This document shows, piece by piece, positions 9,990 through 22,008 of a stretch of DNA of 64,000 nucleotides. Every line of letters begins with the position of its first letter. Positions within the stretch are counted from its first letter, which is position 1. The notes under the pieces are model-generated. The model saw only the letters and a program-made list of their open reading frames with translations, was not told where the DNA came from and ran no database searches. This DNA is from Favolaschia claudopus (Eukaryota > Basidiomycota > Agaricomycetes > Agaricales > Mycenaceae), in assembly GCA_037176885.1 (NCBI GenBank), contig JAWWNJ010000120.1, positions 434,001 through 498,000 on the forward strand, in the 5' to 3' direction. A program made the position numbers and the translations under genes.

Positions 9990-12180
9990 CGCAAGGAACT
10001 ACAGGAATACGTTCAGCAAGTCTCCTTTTAAGCAAGACCCCAGGTACTAAAAAAATGAGTTCATGGGTCAAGTCGAAGCCGTTTTCCCAAAAGCTGCTTC
10101 GCTTGTGAAGCGGCCAAACAAATGTAGCGACGGAAATGAAACGAAAGGGGGCAAATTGACCACTCACAATTCCCTTCAACGTCGCAAGACATGTTCAACA
10201 AGGAGACATCTGTTCAGGTTTGAAAATTGCGCGGGTGAATTTGAAGCCATTTTCGCAAACCCTGCTTCGTTTGAGAATCTATGCACCAAAGATAGAACCA
10301 GAAATTAAAGGAAGGTCAAGAATTGACCACTTACATCTACTGATCATTCAATCTTTTCAATACTGTCCGAAACAACCAATAAGACACAAGTTGTGGGAGA
10401 AGAACTTGTCCAAAATGACGAGACTCACAAGAACTGAGCTCAACTCGGTAACTTGACGAGGGAGAAAGTCTGTGATATGAAAAGTGCCTGAATGATATGA
10501 AGTGTCTTGCGCGCGAAGGTAGCTAGGAATAAAACGAACGCTGACTGAGTGGGATGAAAAGGAATGTCAGAAAGATTATAATGACGAAGGAGAACACTTC
10601 GCTTTCCAGCCCAAGTATTGAATGATTCCCCAAGACGAAGAGATGGCCAATTCTTCACCTTTCCTCGAAGAATCATCTATTGAGGTAATTCAAAAGCCCC
10701 GGAGACCAAATGGATACTAACCTGCGCATAGATACCTACCGGCTCTGAAACAGGGTCCTCACAGATCAGGCTGATCACCCGTTTGCTCGGATTCAGTTCA
10801 AGAGGGAGACCACTCCGCCTGGTAGCTGAGATTGAGCTGAGATAATACGTGCAGTCGATTCCGGCCTACCTGAGGACATCTATATTGTGAATGTACGCAA
10901 AGTCAGAATGATCAGCTCCACCTTCACAAATTTTGAGGCGTGTATCGACCATTGATTGCTAATTCTTCGTGTACTGACCTCTCGATAGGAATTTCTGTGC
11001 CTCACAATCCAGTTGAACCGTGGGAATCTCGGATGATCGCATCATTTCGCCTTACCTCGACTTTTGAATATCCGTTCCTGGCTCTCGCCTCCGGCGCAAA
11101 ATCGATTTCAGGGTCAGAGCACGCTCATATGGGCAAGATCATCTCGATGGAACTATTCCAACGATTCCACAAGCGCCCCATGTGGAACAAATACCCACAT
11201 TGCTCCCCGACTCGATCTTACTGGCTCAACTCAATTTCAAGCTGAAAGAACTTAATCTGTGCCTTACTACGAGCATGTGGGCGAGCTCTAAATCATGGAA
11301 ACGACCCCTGATTCCTGATATTTGGCTGTGCGAGCCATATGGACAGCTCCTCCCTATTTATTTTGTACCGCATGTATGGACCCAGAATACTGGTACCTCT
11401 CCTCGTATTTATTCACAAATGTACTTCAATAGCATCGTACCAATTATCCCCACTTTCTGAATATCCCCTGGTGCCAACCCACTGACTGAATCAACCGAGT
11501 TAGCAAGAATTACTACCTCTTGGAACTCGAACTTACTGCCACACTCGCCCTCCTGTTAAATTCTTCTGGATTCAATTAACAACGGTAATCACAAGCCTTA
11601 CTTTGTTTTAACGTCTCTACCTATAGATCCACCCCTTTGCTTTGAATCCTCCACGACTTGCCGGAATACAGCGGGGTCTTCATCTTCTATCGACTTGCCT
11701 CCAGAATCGACAACTTGCCTAATTGGGATTGGAATTGGACTGAACGGAGCTCAAACCCACTCACCCGTTTATCGTAACCTTACGACTGGTTTAAACGATA
11801 CTTCGGGGTATTTAATATACGACGTCACATGATGCTGGCGGACGGCAGAGTTCCCGGCTTGAACTCTGAATGCCCACAGCAAGCCCACAGTAGTTGAAAA
11901 CACAAGAAAGCATTTGAAGACTACTTCACTGAGTGGCGGATATTCTTTTACGTCTAGAGTACGATATTTAGACGATTACTGTCTGCGCGCCGGCTGTAAT
12001 GCCGAAATTCCTCTTCAAAGCTGAATATCGAAATGATTTAGAAAATGGTAGTTTCGGAAGCTCTAGGTAAGGGTTTGAAAGGCTGGGATAAAGACCCCCC
12101 TTCACACACAACTGAAGTTCGACCCTCAGCATACATACACAAGTCGTTGCGCTCTTACGAAAGCTTGATTAGATCAAGAT
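9990..12180. other. Long stretch without recognisable genes
   Basis: Only short frames without family motifs on either strand. I found no TIR pairs, tandem repeats or RNA gene. The left end of the pogo-type element should lie at the right edge of this stretch, but I could not locate its TIR. Confidence 0.35.
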
Positions 12181-14219
12181 CTAATGTGCGGCATTGTCCG
12201 GCAAGCCTGTTAACCTGCACAACACTCTCCTTGAAGCTGGAATGCCCTTGAATCTGGTTTTAGGAGGAGTGGAAGGGAAAGAGGACGAGCACGCCGTGGA
12301 AGATTGACCAACGGAAAGGGTGCGGGGAGCAGGGGAAGGGACTGAAGAAGGTGATGTTGCCGCGGAGGGTTGGCCGATGGAAATGGTTCGGGGCAGTGTG
12401 GAAGGGACGGAGGAACGCGAGGTCGCGGCGGCGGAATGGTACGTCGAGCCGGTAGCTACATCACATGTAATGTTAATTAAAAGTGAATGTACGGAAAATT
12501 TCTCTTACCAGACTGACTCGATGATCCAGATGATGTCCTGTTCGATGGTGCGACTGGTGTAATTAACGGCGCCGGTACCATCAGAGCAGATCGTCGTGCA
12601 GGAAGAGGCTGAGCTGCTTGAGTGGTGAAGTTCTTTGCTGGTTCGAAGAGCCCTTTAGGAACAGCGTTCTCATTCAGCGGCTCAATCCCACATCTGCGGA
12701 ATGCCGAAACAATCGAGGAGGGTTTGAATGCCTCGTTTCTCGCAACGGCATAGTTCGAAAGCAGGTTATATTTGTCGATAGAAATGCCTTGAGCATGCAC
12801 CTGACTCTGGGGTGAGTTAAGACTCGATCAATGAAAAGTTTGCTTACGAGTGAAACCCGAGCCTTCCATCTGGCTCCAAGTGGACTGAAGACTCCGACGT
12901 CACAAGGTTGAAGAGCATGAGTCGTATGTGAAGGAAGACAGAGAACGATTATGCGATGTTTCTTACAGCCTCGATGAATACATTTCAATTGGATTTGAAG
13001 TTGAAAGTAGTTACCTGGGCGAATGAAATGAACCTATACGTGCAGTGGCTATTATGGCCATCCAGGATGAGAAGACGATAATCGCCTGGATCGTCCAGAA
13101 TCCACGCCGAAGCAGGCGCAAAATCCTTCTCCATCCACAGCGCGCCAAGTTCCTGATCTGTCCAACCATTGGTTGATATCGAGATACTATATTGCAGCTG
13201 AATATTTAAACCTATTGTAACAGCGGAGGTAAAATTGACCTAGCCTTGCAAGGGTTATCTTCTCACGCGCAAATTGCGCCTCAAGCCCTGAAAGACAATT
13301 GACGGATGAAGAGATTTACCACCAGCAGAGATACATTCGATGATGGTGACAAGTTCTCGATTACCACTCTCGATCTTTTGCACTACCTTCTGGTCGCGAT
13401 CCACGAGCGCGTAAATCCTGTCTGCGACTCCAAGTTGAATATCCTGATCAAAGTGGACAATAAGTAGGCTTAACATCGTCATAACAGTCAATCAACTTTT
13501 ACCTTCTCATCCATATTCCAGATATTTTTCGGCTTGATGCCGTACTGTTCGATGGTCTCGCGAAGAAGTTTGAAGTAGTCCCCAACGATAGCAGGGTTGA
13601 GCTGGCGAGCACGACATTCTTCGAGCAAGCTGGTCCACTGAAAATATGATACTCAATGACAACAATATCGCTGAAGAGGATCTCTACCTTGACCTTGAGG
13701 TCCGTTCGCCGCTTCTTGAACCGAATTGGCCAAGTCACTCCAAGAGGGGCTCCGTATATTTCAGCTGCGTAAGAGCCTATAGTACTGAGACTGAGCGGAA
13801 TGCCGCGCCGACCAAGGCTCTGCTGGGTGTGAGAACTGAGAAGGTCGAAACAACAAGCCTCGAGACTGTACCTTGATCCATTCTGCGAGGATATCCTCTT
13901 GTGCCGGTGTGAGCCGTCGTTCATGAATGTGGGCCTCTGAACGAGCCAAAACTCCTTGGGATCGACGTCGGACAGTGGTACGGGGGACTCCGTAGTATAT
14001 TGCCGCCTTGCGTTCGTACATACGCTTGCTTTGCTTAGCGGCAATGGCAAGCTGGATGCGTTTCTCCAGCGGAAGATGGATGAAATCATCGGGATCGGCG
14101 TCATTGCCGGCAAGCTCTTGATCAGAGTCGTCCTCGGTCCCTTCAAGGTCGATAGCTGAGTCTTCGGCAGCATCTTGTCGTCGAAGGGGGTCAGGAGGAC
14201 GTGGTGAGGACTGAGACAT
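12181..14219 (-). CDS. pogo-like (Tc1/mariner superfamily) DDE transposase
   Basis: Read on the minus strand from ATG at 14219. Exons that join in phase are 14219-13872, 13822-13688, 13637-13503, about 13443-13265, about 13195-13018, then a segment starting KHRIIVLCLPSHTTH, and C-terminal exons to TAG at 12181-12183. Domains in order: acidic leader; psq-type helix-turn-helix (AAIYYGVPRTTVRRRSQG); CENP-B-type DNA-binding helix (RRLTPAQEDILAEWIK, then GRRGIPLSLSTIGSYAAEI); DDE_1 catalytic core. All three catalytic acids are visible: IWNMDEK, LLILDGHNSH and ALQPCDVGVF. The Ser/Pro-rich C-terminus contains two approximate copies of a SSVPS..PRT.S.GQ unit. No stop interrupts the spliced frame, so it may still be functional. 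It would cut and paste at TA targets and could mobilise some of the TA-flanked MITEs in this window. Confidence 0.85.
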
Positions 14220-14629
14220 CCTGAGCTGTACGCAGCGAGCAGAGGGGAAAGAGATAAAAATGATGAAAGCTGTAGGCTGCATCGCTCATATACATTGTTG
14301 CGCAGCAGTGCAGACGTAAGATCGTAAAGGGAAGAGCCTGGAAGAGCCCTGGTAAAGGAAAATCTCGACCATAGGATAGAGAAACTGCTATGGATGAGTC
14401 CAAGACTTTTGGGGTGGATTCCCACCAAGATGGTTCCCGTTCATAGTCCCGAGGCATGGTTCACAGCCAAAATCAACTAGCAGTAGCGTCGAGGTATTGC
14501 ATTGTAGGTATATGAACAGACTATTCGTCGCTGGGACCCTTGACAAGTCCGCAAATAAGAATTGTCTTGCTGTGAAGTCGAAAGGATTGCCGAGCATGAT
14601 GGACGGGAATGAGGTATCAATAAAATCGA

Positions 14630-14765
14630 TAAAATCATATTAGCCCCATACTGGCAGTCAAATAGCCTTGTACAACGACCCTACCCAGTTCCATATCCAT
14701 AACTTCACAGTGCCGTCCGCTACAGCGCCAACGAGAGACATGTCTCTAGAGATGAATGTTGACAT
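14630..14765 (-). pseudogene. Possible WD40-repeat remnant
   Basis: One minus-strand frame reads FISRDMSLVGAVADGTVKLW and continues WNW before a stop. DGTVKLW is the typical end of a WD40 blade. Upstream sequence on the same strand (to about 14940) is open in parts but carries stops. Too short to be sure; chance similarity is possible. Confidence 0.3.
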
Positions 14766-14939
14766 ATGAAGCTGGACATTGTCCCCGATAGCGAGAAGTA
14801 GACATAGCCCGGCAGGTGGTTAAGGGTCTAGTTGGTAGTCAAAGGTCTTGCAAGCAGAATGCGGGGCGCCTGGAGCAAAACGACGAAGATTTGGGGGAGC
14901 AAGACGCACATTGTCCCACGGAATGCCATGGCTAAATTA

Positions 14940-15800
14940 AGGAAACCACGTTTTCGGCCTCGGTCCAGGTGCATGCTTAAACAGTGTTGAATTGGCTTTG
15001 GCTTACCAGATGTTTAAACAGCAATCTTCCTTGTCGTCTACATTACCTGTAGGGCAGAGGATTGGCAGAATCAGTAAATAATTGGTGTTTCACGTCGAGA
15101 CGCTGATTGTTTAATCAAACTTAGTATGGCTACTGGATTCCGAGTCCAGACCCAGTTCATTGAATTTGATTTTCCATTGGGAATGCTGCCAGTGCCTCCT
15201 TGAAAATTCACAAGTTGAAAAACTGCACCAGACAAATCGTCGACTTGGTCCAAAATGATGGAGAAAAACGATGCTAGACATACCTGACTCTCAGAAACGC
15301 TAGTTTGATGGTAAGTAGTCAGGAAGCAATCAAGTTGAAGGGTTTTCCGACCATTCCACTGGGTATTCTTCCCGGAGAAAAACGGAAAAGAAATAATTCA
15401 AAAGGAGAAGTTCCGAAAGATTCCGGCGCAGCCAAGCAAACATCAAACAGCGGTCAATTCAAATTGAAGCTGCTATCTACGTGCCAAATGTGCAATTCCT
15501 CCCCTTGTCTACGACCATGCAACCGGGAAATTGCCTGCGCTTCTTACAAGCCACAGCGCAAGCCATTTTACAATTAAAAATATTGCTATTGCCCAATGCC
15601 TGGGCAAGTCTTCCTACATTTTGGCCCTTTTGCAGAGGCTCAGGAGGAACCTCGCGGCGGCGAGGTTCATTGAGTTCGGTAGATTTTCTGCTCGTCCCGG
15701 TGTGGATCAGAAAGAGAACTGATATTTGAACCAAAATAGAGTTACAAAATATTTGCTCGTACTGGATCGCGATCGTTTCTTTGCTTCACGAAGCAACACT
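14940..15800. other. No gene recognised
   Basis: Short frames only; overlapping frames at 15477-15734 on both strands show no family motif. No repeats were found apart from the start of the GTGTCCC array at the right edge. Confidence 0.3.
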
Positions 15801-15811
15801 TAGAATGAGCT

Positions 15812-16540
15812 GGGACACGCACCGGACATAGCCGTTGACGTTATGTCAATGGCTGTCCAACGGTTCCCGAAGCTCCGCGGTCCGAACACGAATGATGCCT
15901 TTCGTTCTCAATCTATACTGCACCAAACAACGCCGTTAAACAACATGTATTGTACTAGGACTCGGCGGCAGTGTTTCCCGCACATTGATGCGCCGCTTTT
16001 TGAATTTCTTTCCACAAATAAGATTGTTGAGCGCTTCTCTCGTCACCTCTCGTCACTCAAGCGGCGACAATCAGCATGGGCCTCTCACGTCTTGTCTTTC
16101 GGAGATCTCGGCGTGTCCCACAAGAAAATGTGGCCTTGGATTTCCATGGGACACTCGCAAATTGGCTGGGCGCCTCTCCCACAGCGTGTCCCAGGCAAAA
16201 CTGGATCCCGGCCCGTCATGGGACACGCAGAGCAGGCCGCCGCCCAACTGCATCGGGCGTAAATGTTCTCACACGTGTGCCGCGTACTTACGATATTTCC
16301 GCGGGACTTCTTTGCTATTCCCTCCCGCCTCTACCGCTTGTGATGGCGCGTCAATGGGATCATTCAAATTACGCGAAATGTACGTAAAGTTTAATAACGC
16401 GTTAATGGGCGTGTTCAATGGCCTTTCAAAAGCATTCAAAAGCATTCGGTGCCCCGGGGCCACCCCACCCCGAGCCCGCACACAGCCAGCGTGTCCCGGG
16501 ACACGCTGGCGCTGCCATTTCCCTTATTGGGCCGTGTCCC
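15812..16540. repeat. Alternating GTGTCCC / GGGACAC heptamer array
   Basis: The heptamer GTGTCCC or its complement occurs at 15812, 16113, 16148, 16186, 16220, 16491, 16498 and 16534, most within GCGTGTCCC. From 16113 onward orientation strictly alternates, and most neighbours are 34-38 bp apart; 16491-16504 is a perfect palindrome. Chance expectation for either strand in 730 bp is about 0.1. This looks like subterminal or binding-site repeats of an element whose ends I could not place. Confidence 0.7.
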
Positions 16541-16639
16541 ATAGAAACTATGCGAGTTTGGTGAAAAACTACAGTGGGCTGCGCACTGTTTTGCGGCTCC
16601 ACAACCAAAATTTGGTTAGCGGGAACTGAAGAAAAAAAT

Positions 16640-18590
16640 CATTTTTCACCGTTTGCCAAAGTGCTCTATTCATCATGCCTGTGGCTGGCTATGTCTCAGC
16701 TAGACATAGCCAAATGATCCTACGTGATCCCGGCACTTCCGACTGATCCTACCTGTCAAACTCGGCTGTTGCCGTGTGAGCACGTCTGCAACAGTTCAAC
16801 TCACTTTCCCAGGACAGAGCCACTGGGAGGTCCAGATGTACAAATTAAATATGTAAATATACGCTATTAAATGACTGATGAGAATTCTTAATTCATCTTT
16901 TGACTTGGAAAGTTTCGGCTCAAATTGAGCTCGAAACTGGGGCAACAATGGTTCATGGTGCAATGGGCACACAATATTCTGTAAGGATCAATTGAGGCTC
17001 AATTAGAGGCTCTCAGATAGAATCTAATCATGTGCATTTCGCAGTAAATTTGTACATGTACACAGAAATGCCAGCAACTTGTGATAATCGAACATTGCTT
17101 CGAATCCTTTTTCAGATTAGGAGACAAGTCTAAGTAGAGGCAGGGAGTGAGCTCAGGTAAATATAATTGAGCCAGACAGTTTATTACTGACCTGCACTCG
17201 GTTTTTGAATGTCGGTTTTGAAACTGGCCTCGCAGCGCCGGCAAAAATTCATTGAGGTACCTGTTTGTCTAATTTGACCACGTAACAGGTACCGGTCAGC
17301 GCACACCAAATTTAAAAGTATACCTGCGGCCGCGTCTGAACACTCTGAACTGTTGAAGTAGTGTTCGGGTTGAACTCAGTTGCCAAGAAGATCCGGAGAT
17401 GAGAATGGCGAGCAAAATGCAGTTCAAGCCTTGTATTGAGGCTTGGTTCAGATGTATGCTGTTCGTTTTGGAAAAAATTCAATTTATATATGTATGGGAT
17501 TATCTGATTCGAGAGCAGTGAGACATCTAGAATTCCGCTTATCCAGGGGCCAGAGTATTCTGAACATGTGTCGAATTTTCTCAGAGGCCAATATTTATGT
17601 GAGCTCCGCCATGTATTTGTGAATGTGAATGTAATTTATTCGAATGAAGCCTGTGGTGGATATCAGAGGCAGCCATCAAGCCATGTTGGTCGCCGCTAAG
17701 TTCGTAGACCGGGTGCTTCAGGCACTTTACCGCCGCGGCGGGAGGCGCGACCAAGGCGCGACAGAAATAAAGAAATGGTGGATTCATCAAACCCATCGCC
17801 GGCTATTACCGACGGCTGATGCGGCCGGCAGTTACCGATTGCCGTTCCAAAAGCTTGCTTCGTCTGAATGTCTCCAGGCCATGGAAGGTGTACTTATTGC
17901 TGGCACACTGAGCTCGAGGGGTCTTAGTTTCTGTTGGGTCTCATCCCTTGAGGTGCTCGAAGTTGACCCAAGCTAAGCATGCAGTTTTAAAGCCAGCAGA
18001 TGCCCTCCCCCTCCCCGCTATTCTTTTTTGCACACACTACCTGGGCTCCAGAAACTTCACGGCCACCTACTAATCAGTAGTATTAAGTATCAATTTTGTT
18101 AGACCGTTTCGGCGTTTCTCGCCTCGAGTCGTTTGATTGCATCACGGGGAATACCGCGTGCACTTGGACAACGCAACGCCGAGAAGCCCGACAATCGCTA
18201 ATCACGATGCCGCCTATGGCGGGAAGGACGGCACCCTCGTGGAACGGTACACAAGATCTCCCGCTCACTAATCGACCCAGTCTCAAGCCAAATTTCCACT
18301 CAAATAAATATGAGCTGGCTCAGAAATGGAACACTCGGAAATATATTGAAAAGTTCACATAAATCTCCATGACCCTCGAAATATGCAGAAGCTATATTCA
18401 AGGGAATACCTCTGGTTTTGCCGAGTGTGGAAAGAATCAGTGCCTCACAAATATAAATTGATTTTTTTTCCAAAACGAACAGCATACAGATGTGTATTGG
18501 ATAGTATACAGCTGAAGAAACTGTGGACCAGAGACGTTGAAAGTTTTGCTAATTTGCAGTTTCCTAGGCTCAGATACATGTAGATTTCGG
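16640..18590. other. No gene recognised
   Basis: AT-rich, with a short palindrome near 16690-16715 (TATGTCTCAGCTAGACATA). No coding similarity was found in frames such as 17644-17976. Confidence 0.3.
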
Positions 18591-18763
18591 AGTTTAAAAT
18601 TTGAATAGCTGCTAATATGTGTAGAAAGTTGGTATATGCAGAACAGAGTCCTGAGCTAGGCCGCAGAGGGAGGTGAACAACGAGGAATCGAACCAGACGG
18701 CGAGAAGCCAATTGGAAGATTGAGGAATGTACGGTAAGTAAACGGAATATAAATACTTCAACA
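18590..18763 (-). repeat. Copia LTR start (copy A)
   Basis: On the minus strand, a purine tract (GGGGGAC) follows the pol stop and is followed by TGTTGAAGTATTTAT, the LTR start. The same junction occurs at 56542-56560 on the plus strand, which fixes the boundary. The far end of the LTR was not defined. Confidence 0.7.
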
Positions 18764-18770
18764 GTCCCCC

Positions 18771-20090
18771 TCAACGAGCATCCGGTCGGGGAGCCATGCC
18801 CAACATCTTGACGAGAGTCTTGTGACGTGGTGCCGGCACTGGTTTCGTGAATAAGTCGGCAACATTCACCTCCGTAGGGACGTAAACGGGGACGATGCAG
18901 CGATAGAGGACTGCTTCACGGATCCACCAGATGGCAATGTGGACGTGCTTCGTTCGAGCGGTGACTTCATCAGTATTGACAATCATCCGGATACGGTTGC
19001 CAACGAGTCCACGCTTTGTTTTCGGCCGAAAGCTTTTCGACGCGACTTTTCTGGCGCCCTTTTGTATGCTTTCTACCTCCATAGGCTCTCTCCAGGACCC
19101 ATTTCGCGACGCCCATGGCGTTGGGGGCGCTACACTGAGGTCAAGACCGGCTCGCAGGGCTAATTTGCAACAGGAAAATATTCGTTTCAGACTATTCTTT
19201 CAATTTTCCTTCAATGCTGGGAGAAATGTTGGCTGGCAACCAGTGGAGGCGGGTGTTGTGGGAAGGGTCTAGTGTGGCGGCCGGCGCCCACCGCGAATTC
19301 AATAAAAGGTGCGCAATAAATAGGAGTCCCAATCTTGTATGTACCGTATACACTTACACACCTTGTTCAAGCAAGAAAGAACTCGCCACCGTTACCACTC
19401 CCCGCCTCTGCTTTCACCCCTCCGCCATCACCGCTGCTGAATTCGTTCAGTTCAGTGCCTACAGCCTTACTTTCTGGCGCTACTAGGTACGGCAAAGGTA
19501 CGGCGAAAATGCCAGCCTTCTAAGCTTCTTTCGGCGCGGTCAACACATGCAACTACTATTGCCAGGTTTGCCGCCTACATAGGACACTAGGTATATACTG
19601 TAGGGCACTGATACGACTCTTTTACAATGACACTGTGTTGTGGTTTCCGAAAGTTACAGTAACGCAGATATACAGACCTCTATCGCAAACAATCCCGGAC
19701 ACACCACATCAACCTGCCAGCCATGTAGATAACTTCCTCAAAACCGTGTTAATTTGCACTTCAGATCGACTTGAAGCCCAAAGCATGGACTTGATGGCAA
19801 AGGCGGCGTACCGACACCTTTCCTGGCCATTCTGGGATGTGTAGCGTGCTTTTTGCGGCGTCCTCGACGTCATGGGCGTCGCGAAAAGGGTCGTGGAGAG
19901 GGCCTATGGAGGTAGAAAGCATACAAAAGGGCGCCAGAAAAGTCGCGTCGAAAAGCTTTCGGCCGAAAACAAAGCGTGGACTCGTTGGCAACCGTATCCG
20001 GATGGTGGAAGTATTGTGCAATCGAACGTCTTCCCTTTGCTGATGCATGCACACCACCCGCTGACGCGAGCCCAAGGACTTCTGGGGGGT
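18771..20090 (-). pseudogene. Ty1/Copia pol C-terminus, split by an insertion
   Basis: The minus-strand frame reads NTDEVTARTKHVHIAIWWIR, then VYVPTEVNVADLFTKPVPAP and ends KMLGMAPRPDAR. This is the end of a Copia RNase H domain (R.KH.DI...IRE and VPT..N.ADLFTK motifs). The N-terminal continuation (CMHQQREDVRLHNTSTIR) lies beyond 20003 because a 1,003-bp element is inserted at 18993-19995. Integrase and reverse transcriptase are absent, so it is dead. A second relic of the same family lies at 56381-56542. Confidence 0.82.
18993..19995. mobile_element. Long-TIR element, copy A, inserted in Copia
   Basis: It begins ACGGTTGCCAACGAGTCC and ends with the inverse. The terminal repeats are nearly identical for about 95 bp and recognisable to about 145 bp. 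ATCCGGAT flanks both ends (18985-18992 and 19996-20003), and the uninterrupted Copia copy near 56385 has one ATCCGGAT, so this is an 8-bp target-site duplication confirmed by an empty site. Degenerate inner echoes of the terminus occur near 19785. No transposase. The 8-bp duplication fits hAT or KDZ-type elements; the class is undecided. Confidence 0.9.
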
Positions 20091-20523
20091 AGGGTGATTT
20101 ATACTTTTATTTGACCAGAAAACAAATAAAACAGTAAGATCCAGAATTCGGCACGTCGGCGCACATATGTATGAAGGGAAACAAGGTACAAACCGGTGGT
20201 ATGATTGCTGAGTCTATGACACCGATGAAGATGGAGGTGAGCTGACCAGCAGCATTGGTGTGGTGTCGTGAATCCGAAGAATATTATAGGGCAAGGATCG
20301 GCGTGACTTCCCTTTTTGCAAGAACAGTACGGAAAAGATCCATCTCATCGGTAAAGGCACCTTTGAATTTCGGGATGGTTGTATACAATCCTGCCAAAAA
20401 CTCCTCCCGGATTTGCATGAGCTCTGGATGATCAAATAAACAGGGCATGGGCTTCATCCTCCACGGCGTCGAGACAAAATCTACATTTCCGCCATTCACT
20501 GCATTCAGGACCCCTCTAGCAAC

Positions 20524-21597
20524 GCCAAAAGCTCGGTTTGGCTACATCGTGGCAGCTTCGGCTAACTGAGGCTATGCTGCGGCTGCCTTCGGCCAGGTCA
20601 CCCAGCCGCGGACATATAGCCGGAGCGCCGGCAGGTGTGGCTAGGCCGTCGGCCAGCTTTGGCTGAGCGGACCAGCGCCGTGATGGCTGAGTTGCCGCCT
20701 TTCTCTGCCGGCTCCCACCTGCTTTCAACACAGGCTGTTAACTTTCCCTCAGCGCCTACTGGACACTATCGAAAGCCTCAGGCAACCTCGACCTCCTCAA
20801 ACGCAGTCATCGAGGTAAATGGAATAGCTGTTTCTCACGATATCTAAAAAAAGCCTGCCTTTGTTTTGTTCTTGCTGTCATAAGATATTCCCCTCCTTCC
20901 CTGCTCTCAGTCGTCGGTTTTTTGGGTGCGTTAGAATTCGTATATACTGTACTATTTCGATCAATTCGTCTGTCACGCGTCACAGGCACCTGGATTGACG
21001 AATATTTTCGCGCCTGTCACAGGTCACCGGAGGAATTGACGAATGTGACCGAAAAGTTGAAAAAACCGGGAAAATAGGCTTTAAAATTCGATTTTCGCCC
21101 ACACACCTCGTTGAGCCCGCAAAACAAACATTTCCGGCGCTTTTCCGAAGTTTCTTATCCTAGTGTGTCATCTTGGTCTCTGACTGGCTCAAACGACCGC
21201 GAATTCCAGCCATTTCAGTCTTTTTAGAGCAAAATCTTGCAAAATCAGCCGCATTCATCCGGGAGTTGCAATTCTGGGGCTGCAAATTGTTCAAATTTCT
21301 CTGAAAAGAGGTGAGCAAACCCGACCCAGTTTCGGCACCATTGACGAATATTTCGAGGTGTCACGCTCAATTCAGCCCAAAGACGAACTTTAAATTTCGT
21401 TTCGAGGTGTCACAGGTCACAGGCCGGGTGAATTGACCGAAATGGTACAGTACTTCGCTCTTGCCAACCCCTTTATAGCTTCGAACGTATCTATCTGTGG
21501 CTTGGTCCGGCTTGGTGCGGCTAACTGGGCTAGCCAGCGGTAGCCGGCGTCGGCTACGTCGGCTAGCCGTACGTCCTCGGCTATTCTCGGCTATGCG
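20524..21597. repeat. Two CGGCT(A)-rich arrays around a spacer
   Basis: CGGCT/AGCCG copies cluster at about 20524-20700 and 21497-21597 and share CGGCTAACTG near their starts. Between them ATTGACGAAT-like words recur (near 20994, 21034 and 21340), together with GTCACAGGTCAC. The arrangement suggests subterminal arrays of one roughly 1.1-kb element, but exact ends were not found. Confidence 0.45.
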
Positions 21598-21765
21598 TCT
21601 GTTGGTAGAAAGGCTCTGAATGCAGTGATTCCCTCGGCACGATGGCCTCGTTCCTTCCACCTTCGGCGCTCTAAGCACGTATTTGACGAGGATCCTATTC
21701 CAAAACAGACTCCAGCACCCGCTGACTGTGTTCGAACTTTTGCCCGGTGCCGCGCCCTCAATATA

Positions 21766-21892
21766 CAGTGGCGGCGCCATCTGATGCCACCCCCCGAAAA
21801 ATGATGGGGCCCCAATCAACTCCGCTTGCATCAAAAGTTCCAGAAATGGGCTGTTCTATTTTTAGGGGTGGCATCAGATGGCGCCGCCACTG
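21766..21892. mobile_element. 127-bp mariner-type MITE
   Basis: A hairpin with ends CAGTGGCGGCGCCATCTGA and its inverse, about 28 bp exact, flanked by TA on both sides (21764-21765 and 21893-21894). No coding capacity. Confidence 0.85.
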
Positions 21893-22008
21893 TATACATA
21901 CGTGTCTTTGCTGTGCCCGCCTCACGTGATTCTTTCTGGCAGGAGAGCTGACAGCGTGTGCTCAAAGCAAACTTCAAAGCGAGCACCGCGAGCCAGAGCA
22001 CATACTTA

